Shown one piece after another: positions 1-8,000 of a stretch of 10,708 nucleotides of DNA; position 1 is the first letter of the stretch, and every line of letters begins with the position of its first letter. Below the pieces are notes generated by a model. That model was not told the origin of the DNA. It saw only the letters and a program-made list of their open reading frames with translations, and searched no databases. The stretch comes from JAAZBW01 sp035647855. Lineage in GTDB: Bacteria; Actinomycetota; Actinomycetes; Actinomycetales; Actinomycetaceae. The stretch covers positions 1-10,708 of the forward strand of contig DASRMP010000016.1 of NCBI GenBank assembly GCA_035647855.1. Reading direction: 5' to 3'. The position numbers were made by a program, and so were the translations under genes.

Positions 1-76
1 GGGACGCAAAATGCATGCTTGAGGGGCCAATTCCCGCCGCAAGCCGACGTGTTGCGTCCCCGGAGCGGGGTAGCCG
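1..76. repeat. Copy A of a perfect 76-bp direct repeat
   Basis: Positions 1-76 are identical base for base to 146-221, an offset of 145 bp. The block contains a GCATGC palindrome, the segment GGGGCCAATTCCC and, at its right end, one unit built on the core TTGCGTCCCCGGAG (52-65). The copy reaches the window edge, so its true left end is unknown. It lies downstream of the gene ending at 276, in DNA with no credible coding sequence. Identity is exact, which points to recent duplication or gene conversion. The type of element (REP/BIME-like, MITE-like or a regulatory RNA) is inference. Confidence 0.9.
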
Positions 77-105
77 ACGTGTTGCGTCTCTGGAGCGGGT
101 TGCGG
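46..105 (+). repeat. Two tandem units of about 30 bp, pair A
   Basis: Two head-to-tail units of 30 bp lie at 46-75 and 76-105. Unit 1 has the core TTGCGTCCCCGGAG (52-65) overlapping a small perfect hairpin, CCCCG-GAG-CGGGG (58-70). Unit 2 has the degenerate core TTGCGTCTCTGGAG (82-95), and its hairpin stem is broken. The units abut without spacers, which distinguishes them from a CRISPR array. The strand given is that on which the core reads TTGCGTCCCC. Confidence 0.8.
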
Positions 106-140
106 AACCTCGCGCGCCCCCTGGGGAGCCCTTCACCGCA

Positions 141-210
141 CTCCGGGGACGCAAAATGCATGCTTGAGGGGCCAATTCCCGCCGCAAGCCGACGTGTTGC
201 GTCCCCGGAG
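141..210. repeat. Long imperfect stem-loop with 14-bp perfect arms
   Basis: CTCCGGGGACGCAA at 141-154 is the exact reverse complement of TTGCGTCCCCGGAG at 197-210. Inside the loop, GCTTG and CAAGC (161-165 and 185-189) can pair, and GGG/CCC can close around GCCAATT. A nested hairpin of about 70 nt, or a cruciform, is therefore possible. Copy A keeps only part of the left arm because the window starts at base 1. No run of T follows on either strand, so it is not a standard intrinsic terminator, although it could still end or protect a transcript. Confidence 0.7.
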
Positions 211-221
211 CGGGGTAGCCG
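146..221. repeat. Copy B of the perfect 76-bp direct repeat
   Basis: This block matches 1-76 with no mismatch and diverges immediately after 221 (G at 222 where copy A has A at 77). Here the left flank is visible: bases 141-145 extend an inverted copy of the core that pairs with 197-210. The stretch between the two copies (106-140) is not repeated in the same orientation. It contains the palindrome CCCCTGGGG (118-126). Confidence 0.9.
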
Positions 222-250
222 GCATCGTGCGTCCCCGGAACGGGGTAGCC
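191..250 (+). repeat. Two tandem units of about 30 bp, pair B
   Basis: Units at 191-220 and 221-250 repeat the arrangement of 46-105. The first is identical to unit 1 of pair A. The second has the core variant GTGCGTCCCCGGAA (227-240) but keeps the full hairpin stem CCCCG/CGGGG (233-237 and 241-245), with loop GAA instead of GAG. The array ends about 25 bp from the stop codon of the minus-strand gene at 276-1376, so it would be transcribed as the 3' tail of that mRNA. Confidence 0.8.
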
Positions 251-275
251 GGCGCGAGCAGTCAGAGCGGTCGGC

Positions 276-1376
276 TCAGAGGCTGTACCTCAGGATCGCC
301 GTCGTCTTCGTCCCGCCGTGCACGTAGCGCTCCTCCAGCGGCAGCACGGTTCCGGACATCGAGGCCACCCTGCGCGCCACCTCTCCGACCAGCGAATATC
401 CGTTCTCATCGAAGGTGACGGCGCCGGCGTCGTCGATGTAGCCGTTCTCGTCGTAGTCACGGTCCACGACGAATGTGTCCACCGCGCCCATCGTCGCCGC
501 CCGGGCGATGTTGGCGAGATCCCACATGACCCGCCCCTCGCCCATGCGCTGATCGACCAGCTCCGCAAGTCCCGCATCCAGCTTCTCGCGGTAGGTGTCG
601 AGCACGGGCTGCACGGCCTCGGCGACTTCGGTGACGCTCCACCGGTCGGGGTTCGCCTGAATGTCCTCATCGAGCAGATACGGGTAGCTGCACACCTGGT
701 GGAACATGTCGTTGATGGGCCGGGGTGCGATGAGGATCAGGGGCCGTTCGTCGCCGCGGAGGAAGGGGCGAAGTGCATCGTCGACGGCGCGTGCGTACTG
801 CTGCGTCATGATGCCCTTGGCTTCCGAGTCGGCCAGTCGCTGCGAGTAGGAGCGCGCGCCCACGCCCAACCGGCCGTCCGCGACCGCGGCCAGTTCCGGA
901 ACGTCGACTTCCTGCGGCGAGAGGTCGGCCGAGACGTCGACGAGCCTCACCGAACCCTCCGAGAGGCAGAGCACGTGGGCGTCGTGGGTGGTGGCTGCCG
1001 CCGCGAAGAGCGGGATGAGGTGGGCGCGATCCCCGATGTGCGCGCCCTGCGCCGGCGCATGGGGGAGCCGGAAGGTCCACTCGCGTTCCGGTGTGACGAT
1101 GACGCCGAGGCCGTTGGCCTGCGTGGCCCAGAACCGGACATCGTCAACCAGGTCGTACAGCTTCTCCGCGATCGCCTCGCGGTCCTGGCGGCGGACATCA
1201 TCGCGCTCGGTCAGCGCGGCGACGGCCTCGTCAGCGAGGTTCCGGAACACCAGGGAGTCTCCGCGGCCCTGCGGCGTCACTGGGGTGGTGGGCAGGTACA
1301 ACGAGACGACGGCGTTCGCGCGCGCCTCGGCCAGCGCCTTCATCTCATCCTGAGTCGGGATATCCAGGTACCACAT
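276..1376 (-). CDS. Bacterial aeRF1-like (baeRF family) protein, 366 aa
   Basis: The product is a soluble 366-residue protein with no signal peptide or membrane segment. Its layout fits the baeRF proteins, bacterial relatives of archaeal/eukaryotic release factor 1. Residues 1 to about 150 form an alpha/beta N-terminal region. A middle region carries the stretch around ARSYSQR (174-180) followed by a helix rich in charged residues. A C-terminal region contains VMWDLANIARAATMGAVDTF (283-302), resembling the Pelota/eRF1 domain 3, where a similar small-residue turn precedes a hydrophobic strand. There is no GGQ tripeptide anywhere, so peptidyl-tRNA hydrolysis by the release-factor mechanism is unlikely. 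Comparative work on the family suggests roles with stalled or resting ribosomes; that is inference for this protein. The ATG at 1376 is supported by AGAGGAG six bases upstream; the stop is TGA. Family assignment is by recollection of conserved segments, not by a search. Confidence 0.75.
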   Translation of the reverse strand: MWYLDIPTQDEMKALAEARANAVVSLYLPTTPVTPQGRGDSLVFRNLADEAVAALTERDDVRRQDREAIAEKLYDLVDDVRFWATQANGLGVIVTPEREWTFRLPHAPAQGAHIGDRAHLIPLFAAAATTHDAHVLCLSEGSVRLVDVSADLSPQEVDVPELAAVADGRLGVGARSYSQRLADSEAKGIMTQQYARAVDDALRPFLRGDERPLILIAPRPINDMFHQVCSYPYLLDEDIQANPDRWSVTEVAEAVQPVLDTYREKLDAGLAELVDQRMGEGRVMWDLANIARAATMGAVDTFVVDRDYDENGYIDDAGAVTFDENGYSLVGEVARRVASMSGTVLPLEERYVHGGTKTTAILRYSL

Positions 1377-1382
1377 GCAGCT

Positions 1383-1389
1383 CTCCTCT
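1383..1389 (-). promoter_or_regulatory. Ribosome binding site of the baeRF-like gene
   Basis: On the minus strand this reads AGAGGAG, with six bases before the ATG at 1376. It supports that start for the downstream gene. Confidence 0.7.
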
Positions 1390-1485
1390 GTTCGGACCGG
1401 CCCGCGTACGCGTGATGAGCAGGCGCGGCGGGATCGACATCCATCATCGCCTGATTCGGGCAGCCTGGGGTCACCCGGGGCGGGT

Positions 1486-1513
1486 AGATCGAGGCAGATC
1501 GAGGCAGATCGAG
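1486..1513. repeat. Short tandem repeat with 10-bp period, about 2.8 copies
   Basis: The unit GAGGCAGATC occurs at 1491-1500 and 1501-1510. It is preceded by AGATC and followed by GAG, giving three GATC sites ten bases apart. It lies in the 161-bp gap between the OsmC-like gene and the baeRF-like gene. It could be replication slippage or helically phased binding sites; nothing in the sequence decides between these. The gap also holds the small palindrome GGGTCACCC (1468-1476). I see no T-tailed terminator and no confident promoter in it. Confidence 0.7.
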
Positions 1514-1537
1514 TGGGACAGAGCTTTCCGCGAAGTC

Positions 1538-1951
1538 CTACTCCGCGTGCATCTCCACGGGCGTGGGCAGCTGGATCGTGCGGCCCACGGTGCAGAGCCG
1601 GTCGTGGGACATCTGGACGGACTGAGGCAGCACTTCGCGGGCGGCATCGCCGTCGGGACCTTCGGGGAACTGCACGTTGAACGTGACGGAGACGTTGGTC
1701 ATGCGGTTGCCGTCCTCGCCACGGACCTTGGTGCCCCTCGCGGTGACGGTGAACTCGCTCGCCTCGGAGCGTCGGCTGGTGATGAAGTCGACGTCGAGGG
1801 CGGAGCAGCCCGCCAAAGCGGCGAGGAGGAGCTCGATGGGCCCGAAGTCGTCGGAGTCGTCGCCTGAACCGACCTTGATGGTGCGGCCCCGGGAATTGGT
1901 GGCTGTGTATTTGCCGCGTCCGTCTCGGGTGAGGGTGATCGTGGTGGCCAT
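1538..1951 (-). CDS. OsmC family (YhfA-like) thiol protein, 137 aa
   Basis: The protein has the size and both signature regions of the OsmC/Ohr superfamily. The first is the helix with FGPIELLLAALAGCSALDV (36-54), containing conserved E40 and cysteine C49. The second is RLCTVGRT (118-125), with cysteine C120 in the place of the second family cysteine. The first motif (GPxELLLAALAGCSALDV) is closer to the YhfA-type branch than to classical Ohr or OsmC. Characterised OsmC and Ohr proteins are dimeric cytoplasmic peroxidases that reduce organic hydroperoxides at this cysteine pair. The substrate of YhfA-type members is poorly known, so peroxidase activity here is inference. An acidic stretch, DDSDDF (31-36), precedes the first motif. 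The start ATG at 1951 has a near-ideal AAGGAGG five bases upstream, and the stop is TAG. The gene lies 79 bp after the giant glucan-synthase-like gene, on the same strand. Confidence 0.88.
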   Translation of the reverse strand: MATTITLTRDGRGKYTATNSRGRTIKVGSGDDSDDFGPIELLLAALAGCSALDVDFITSRRSEASEFTVTARGTKVRGEDGNRMTNVSVTFNVQFPEGPDGDAAREVLPQSVQMSHDRLCTVGRTIQLPTPVEMHAE

Positions 1952-1956
1952 GGGGA

Positions 1957-1963
1957 CCTCCTT
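1957..1963 (-). promoter_or_regulatory. Strong ribosome binding site of the OsmC-like gene
   Basis: The minus strand reads AAGGAGG, the full anti-16S complement, five bases before the ATG at 1951. It is the strongest Shine-Dalgarno site among the three genes and suggests efficient translation. Confidence 0.85.
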
Positions 1964-1990
1964 GACGAGATGTGCTCTCGCGACAGTAGC

Positions 1991-2022
1991 CCGTGGCGGC
2001 CCGGCACGCGATCCGTGGCGGC
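1991..2022. promoter_or_regulatory. Paired 10-bp direct repeats upstream of the OsmC-like gene (possible operator)
   Basis: CCGTGGCGGC occurs at 1991-2000 and again at 2013-2022, 22 bp apart start to start. That is about two helical turns, so both would lie on the same DNA face. They sit in the 79-bp gap between the stop of the giant gene and the OsmC-like start. On the minus strand a TACTGT (about 1985-1990) follows them and could be a weak -10 element, but no matching -35 is visible. A regulatory role is inference; in such GC-rich DNA the repeat could be chance. Confidence 0.3.
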
Positions 2023-2030
2023 GGTCAGAG

Positions 2031-5000
2031 TTAAGAGACTGGTCTCACTGGTCGGTGATCGACCTCCTGATCAGCGCCCCAGATCTCGACGTGGTGGGCC
2101 GTGCCGTCGTCCTCGAGGGGGATGATGACGGGTTCGGTGGCGTCGAGGCGGGATCGAACGCCGTTCCGGACCACGAGCCTGTGCTCCGGAACCGCCGGCC
2201 GTGGCGTTCCGTCGCCGGGCTCGGCCCCGCGCCGCAGCGTGATCACCGTGCTTGCGTCGCCGTGGCGGACCACCACCTCGGCGGAGTCCCACGCAGGCGG
2301 CAGCCCGGGCCTGACCACGAGTTCGCCGGGGCGCCGCTCGATACCGAGCACGGCCTCAAGGCCTGCCCTGTACATCCAGCCGGCCGAGCCCGTGTACCAA
2401 GTCCAGCCGCCCTTGCCGTTGTAGGGAGCAACCGAGTAGACATCGGCGGCAACAACGTAGGGCTCCACCACGTACTCGTCGGCGTCTTCGCGGTTCAGCG
2501 CGTGATTCACCGGGTTGATCAGCGAGAACGTGTCCATGGCCAGGTCCGGGCGGCCCAGCCGGGACCACGCGAACACCGCCCAGAGAGCACCGTGGGTGTA
2601 CTGGCCGCCGTTCTCGCGGACACCCGGCGGGTACGCCCGGATGTATCCGGGGTCCGGCTCGGAGACGTCGAACGGAGGAGTGAACAGGCGCAGGAGGCGG
2701 TCCTCGGGAGCAACGAGTTCCCGCTGAACGGCCTCCATCGCCATGCGCGCACGTTCTGGCTGTGCCCTGCCGGAGAGCACCGCCCAGCTCTGAGCGATCG
2801 CGTCGATGCGGCACTCGGTCCGGGAGGCGGAGCCGAGCGGAGTTCCGTCGTCGAAGTAGCCGCGGCGATACCAGTCGCCGTCCCAGCCCTCCGCCTCGAG
2901 CGCGTCCACGAGCCGCTTCCGCTCCTCCGTGAACTCGCGGATCACTGCCCGATCTCCACGCTGGGCGGCCACCCTGCAGAACTCGTCCAGTGTGGTCACG
3001 AGGAACCACCCGAGCCACACGGACTCGCCGCGGCCCTCGGCGCCCACGCGGTTCATGCCGTCGTTCCAGTCGCCGGTCCCCATGAGGGGCAGTCCGTGGA
3101 ACCCGAAGTTCATGGCACGGCGTAGCGCCATCAGGCAGTGCTCGTAGAGAGAGACGGTGTCAGAAGAGACGCCCGGCCGGAAGTACCGCTCCGGCTCCCC
3201 GGGCTCGAGTTCGGGCCCCTCGAGGAAGGGCACTTGTTCGTCGAGCACGCCGTGGTCGCCGGTCACCTTGACGTAGTGGGCGGCCACGAAGGCGAGCCAC
3301 ACCACATCGTCGGAGATCCGGGTACGGATGCCGTCACCGGTGGCGGGAAGCCACCAGTGCTGGACGTCGCCCTCGCGGAACTGTCGGCCGGCGGCGGTCA
3401 GCAGGTGCGTCCGCGCCGCCTCCGGGTCCACGAGCACGGCCGTCATGGAGTCCTGCAGCTGATCGCGGAACCCGAACGCGCCGGAGGCCTGGTAGTAGCC
3501 GGAGCGCGCCGTCATGCGGCAGGCGAGCGTCTGGTACAGCAGCCAGCCGTTCATCACGACGTCGAAGCTCGGGTCCGGCGTGCGAACCTGCACGTTTCCG
3601 AGGGTCCGGTCCCAGTGCGCCCGCACGTCCGCCAGCGCGGCCGACGGGTCCCGCTCGCGGTAACGCACCACCAGCTGCGAGACCTCCTCGCGCGAGGCGG
3701 CGGCGCCAAAGGTGATCACCACCTCGGCGGAATCTCCGGGCCGGAGGGTAACCTCGCGGGTCATGGCCAGGCACGGATCGAGCCCCGGCCCGGTCCTGCC
3801 GGACAGCGTGCCCTTCCCGGCGATCCCGTGCGGCGCGGCGAGCGTGCCCTGGCGGCCGATGAACTCGGTCCGGTTACCGGTCCACGAGTCCTGCAGCCCG
3901 TCCATGTCGACGAACGCCACCTGGCCCGCGAACAGCGGAGACCAGGGGTTCCGCACCACGAGCGCGCCCGAATCATCCAGCTCGGTGATCAGGTGCCGCG
4001 ACGCCGAGTATCGGTCGTTCCCGAGCACCGGCTCGCCGTACCACGCGAGCCGCAACGTCCGGCGCACAGCGGAGTTGTTCTGCAGCTTCACGATCGAGAC
4101 CTTCACCGGGTCCTCGAGCGGGACGAACATGGTCTGCTCGATCTCGACGCCGTCCATCTCCAGCGAGTACGTGGTGTACCCGAACCCGTGCCGCGTCACG
4201 TGGCGGCCGCCGGGCACCGGCGCCGATCCCATCGAGGCCAGCGTTCCGGAGTGCATGTCGCGCACGTACAGCACCTCGGACACCGGCGATTCGATCGGCT
4301 TGTTCTGCCACGGCGTCAGCTGGTTGTCCCGCGAGTTGCGCCACCAGGTGTAGCCGGCACCCTCCGCGGTGGCGTGGAAGCCGAACTGCTCGTTCGCCAC
4401 CACGTTCGTCCACGGCGCGGGAGTCGGATGGTCCGAATCGGTCACGACGACGTACTCGCGCCCGTCCTCGGTGAATCCGCCGTAGCCGTTCACGAACGCC
4501 AGCCCGGCCGGGAGCTCGGGCGAGCCGCCGGGGATGGGCAGCGTCTTCGTCTCGATCTTCGCAAGTGGAGGAATGGCGGTGTCGAAGAGCTGATCGGCAA
4601 GATCGCCGCGCTTCGCCACCAGCACGATCGACGCGGCGCCGAAGAGCGCGGCCATCGCGGCCGGAGAGGCGAGGTCCTGGCGCACCACGTACACGTTGCC
4701 CGTGGAGTCGGGGTTGCCCGTGCGCGCGTGGATGCCCTGCGCGATGCCCTTGAGGGTGCGATCGAGTTCGCCGAGGTAGCCGCCGTTGCGGTCCGCGAGC
4801 AGTACGACGTCGGCGGCGATCCGCCGCAGTCGCCAGTACTCGAACGCGCGCACCGCCTGGCGCACCAGATCGATGTCCACCTCGTTCTCGATGCGGACCA
4901 CCATGATCGGGAGGTCGCCGGAGATGCCGAGTTCCCAGAGGCTCGCCTGCGACGCCGCCGCGCCCAGGGTCTCCACCGGAGACCGCATGGCGGGATCCGG

Positions 5001-8000
5001 GTAGACCAGGTTGCCCACGAGGGTCTGGAACATCTTGCCCTCGGACGGCGTGATCCCGAGGTGGCGCAACTGCCCCTGGGCAGTGCTCCACGCCAGCGCG
5101 GTCAGGCGGTCGTACGCGCCGCTCGCGCGGTGTGTGTCGACGAGCTCGCGGGCCTCTTCCTCGGTCTCGGCCACCACGGTCCAGAGCGTCAGTTGGCCGC
5201 GACCCGTGGCGGGAACGCGCAGGCGCGCCTTCAGCGAGATGACCGGCTCCATCACGTAGCCGACTGTGCCGCTAGGTTCATTGCCGCGATCGAGGATGGC
5301 GGGGTCGCGCAGGGAGCGCCCGCGGCCTATGAGTTTCCGGCCGTCGGTCTCGATGAGGATCGGATCGTCCGGATCCGGGCCGACCGCCCGCGGGTCGGCA
5401 CTGCCCGTGATGAATTGCGCCACCCACACCTCGGGGTCCGAGGACGATCGTCGCCGCCGGGTTGCGTAGACCACGCCGTCGTCGGTCGCGTGTGTGTAGA
5501 CGAACATCTTCGAGAACGCAGGATGGGCATCATCGTCGGGGCGCCGGTTGAGTGCGAGCTCGCACGCGGAGATGACGTCCAGGTCCACGTCCCTGTTGCT
5601 GAGGTTGCGAATCGTGAGTGTCTGGGAATACGCGTCGGCCTCGGGGGAGATGTGATGTTCCAGCTTGGACGTGAGGTTTCGCTCCTGGTGGGTGAACTCG
5701 AGCGAGTCCTCCGCGAACAGCGCGTGGGTGCCGGAGCCGCGTTGGCACAGCGGGTAGTCGGTCGGTGTGTGCAGTTCGCCGGAGGCGCGGTTGCGCACAT
5801 AGATGACCGAACCGGACTCCTCCGTGGTGCGGTCCGGGTCCCAGCGCGTGACCGTGAGGCCGTTCCAGCGCAGGAGCGTGCTCCCGGCAGGGGTCGCGGT
5901 GAGCGAGAGGCGGCCGTTCGAGAGCGCGCCGATCGTGGCGGTGGCGAGCTTCTCACCCGAGAAGCGGCGCTCGGCGGGGGGCGTGACGGCCCGCACCTGA
6001 CGCTTGCGGCTCGGGTCGAGCTCGTCGGTCCGGGCGTGGGTCTTCGGTGCCACGCGCGGCTCGGCCTCGTGCAGGAGAAGATCTGATGCACGCACCATCG
6101 GCTCCTGGTGGAACCAGTCGCGCATCTTCGCGCCGGCCAGGATGTTGTGGATCGCCACGATCGTCATGCCGGAGTGGTGCGCCATGTAGTTGCGGACCAC
6201 GGCATGCTTCTCGCCGCGCGGAAGCCGTTCGGCGGTGAAGTCCACGGCCTCGTAGAAGCCGTAGCGCCCCAGTGCTCCGACCTCGTCGCGGAGCCGCTTG
6301 TAGTTGGAGAGCGCGGCGTCCGGGTCCACCATGGTGGCGAGCCCGGTCGCGTACGGCGCGACCACAAGGTTGTCCGCCAGGCCCCGGACCACGCCGAGTC
6401 CCGGCGTGCCGAATGGGCCGTACTGGTAGTTCAGGTCCTTGTCACGGGCGTTGTACGCCGATTCGGAGATGCCCCACGGGACGCCCTGTTCGCTGCCGTA
6501 CTCGATCTGGCGGCGCACGACTCGCTCGAGCGTCGTGTCGAGGAGCCCGCCGGCCGGCGAACGCATCACGAGGGCCGGCATGAGGTACTCGAACATCGAG
6601 CCGGACCAGGACTGCAGTACCGGGCGCCCGGCGTGGCTGGTCAGGCCGCGTGCGAGGCGACCCCAGTGACGGGTCCGCAGGTCGGCCTTCGCGATCGCGA
6701 CGAAGCTCGCGAGCCGGCACTCCGAGGCGAGCATGTCGTAGGTGGACTCGTCGAGTTCGTCCCGGTCCGGGTTGTACCCGACGGAGAGGAGCATCCGGTC
6801 CTCGTCGAAGACCAGGCCGAAGTCCATCGCCGTGAACGAGCGGCGTGCCTCGGCCTCCACCCAGCGCAGCCGCACCTGGACCTCGGCCAGGTCCTCGTCG
6901 GTGAGGGCGAGGTCGCGGATGCGGGAGCGGACCGAGGAAGCGGTCGCGCGCAGCCAGTCGGCCGCGTCGTCGTTCACGGGGAGCGACTTCAGCAATCCGT
7001 CGACGACGGAGATCACCTTCGCCCACGCCGTTGCCTCGCCCGGCGTTGCCACAACAGAACCGGGCGTGCCGGCGTAGGCGTCGTCGACGCCCCGGGGAAC
7101 GGGAACGGGAACTGAATCGACGGCGGCACGCAGGGCCGTGAGGTTGAGCTTCGCGCCGGTCGGGGTCTCGAGGACGCAGTCGATCGCGTCGTGGATACCG
7201 GTGCGGACGTTATCGATGCGCGGATCGTGCCCGGCGAGTTCGGCGCATGCGTTCGCGAGCACGAGGAGGTGCCCGGCGAGGTTGCCGGAGTCCACCGAGG
7301 AGACGTAACGCGGCTCCAGGACGCGCGTGGTCTTGGTGTCGTACCAGTTGTAGAGATGGCCCTCGTGGTGGTCCAGCGAGATCTGGGTGCGCATCGTGGC
7401 CATCAGGCGGTCGGTGACGTCGGCCATGCCGATCCAGCCAAGGTCGCGGGCGGCCACGGCGGAGAGGTAGTACATCCCGATGTTCGTGGGGGAGGTGCGG
7501 TGGGCGATGCGGTCGCCGGGGTCCTCCTGGAAGTTGTCCGGGGGAAGATCGCTGTCCTCCGGCGTCACGAACACCTCGAAGTAGCGCCAGGTGCGGCGGG
7601 CGATGCCCCGCAGTCCGCGTGCAACCTCCGGTGAGAGCGCGCGCTCCACCGGCGCCAGCGGGCGGGAGACCCACCAGGCGAGGACCGGCGCGAGAAGCCA
7701 CAGGATCACCACGGGAAGCACGGCCCACAGCGCCGGGTACCACACGATCCCGACGATGAGGAGCACCGCCGGGGCGAGTAACCCACCGGCCATGGTGCGC
7801 ATGAACCACTCGAGCGTGCCCTTGGCCGACTGGCCCGCGGCAGCAGCGGTGGTCCATTCGAGCAGGTACTTCTTGCTGACGAACATGCGCCAGATGGTGC
7901 GCGCGATGGCGTCCGCCATTGAGGCGGCGTTGTGGGTGAGGAAGGAGAAGTCCAGCAGTCCGACGGAGAGGTTCTGCGCGAGCGCCCGCAGGCTCGCGCG

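Noticed and set aside
141..210. Intrinsic terminator for the baeRF-like gene
   Set aside because: The stem is strong, but neither strand has a T-run after it, and the 36-42 nt between the arms is much longer than a normal terminator loop.
46..250. A possible CRISPR array, because units are about 30 bp
   Set aside because: Units are directly adjacent without unique spacers, diverge from one another, and no cas gene is present.
19..418. Two short plus-strand open frames sharing the same opening residues
   Set aside because: The shared peptide is only the translated 76-bp direct repeat. There is no ribosome binding site, and the second frame runs into the baeRF-like gene.
318..1415. A 365-codon plus-strand open frame opposite the baeRF-like gene
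   Set aside because: It mirrors the minus-strand gene almost exactly, while only the minus-strand frame has a family-like sequence and a ribosome binding site.
1677..3125. A 482-codon plus-strand open frame spanning the OsmC-like gene and the end of the giant gene
   Set aside because: It crosses two real genes and their gap in antisense and has no recognisable motif; it is a high-GC shadow frame.
3138..6086. A 982-codon open frame on the plus strand
   Set aside because: It lies entirely antisense to the glucan-synthase-like gene, whose motifs are unmistakable. The translation is arginine/valine/histidine-rich low-complexity text without family motifs, as expected opposite GC-rich codons.
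6108..7115. A 335-codon plus-strand open frame
   Set aside because: It is antisense to the middle, barrel-domain part of the giant gene and is compositionally like the other shadow frames.
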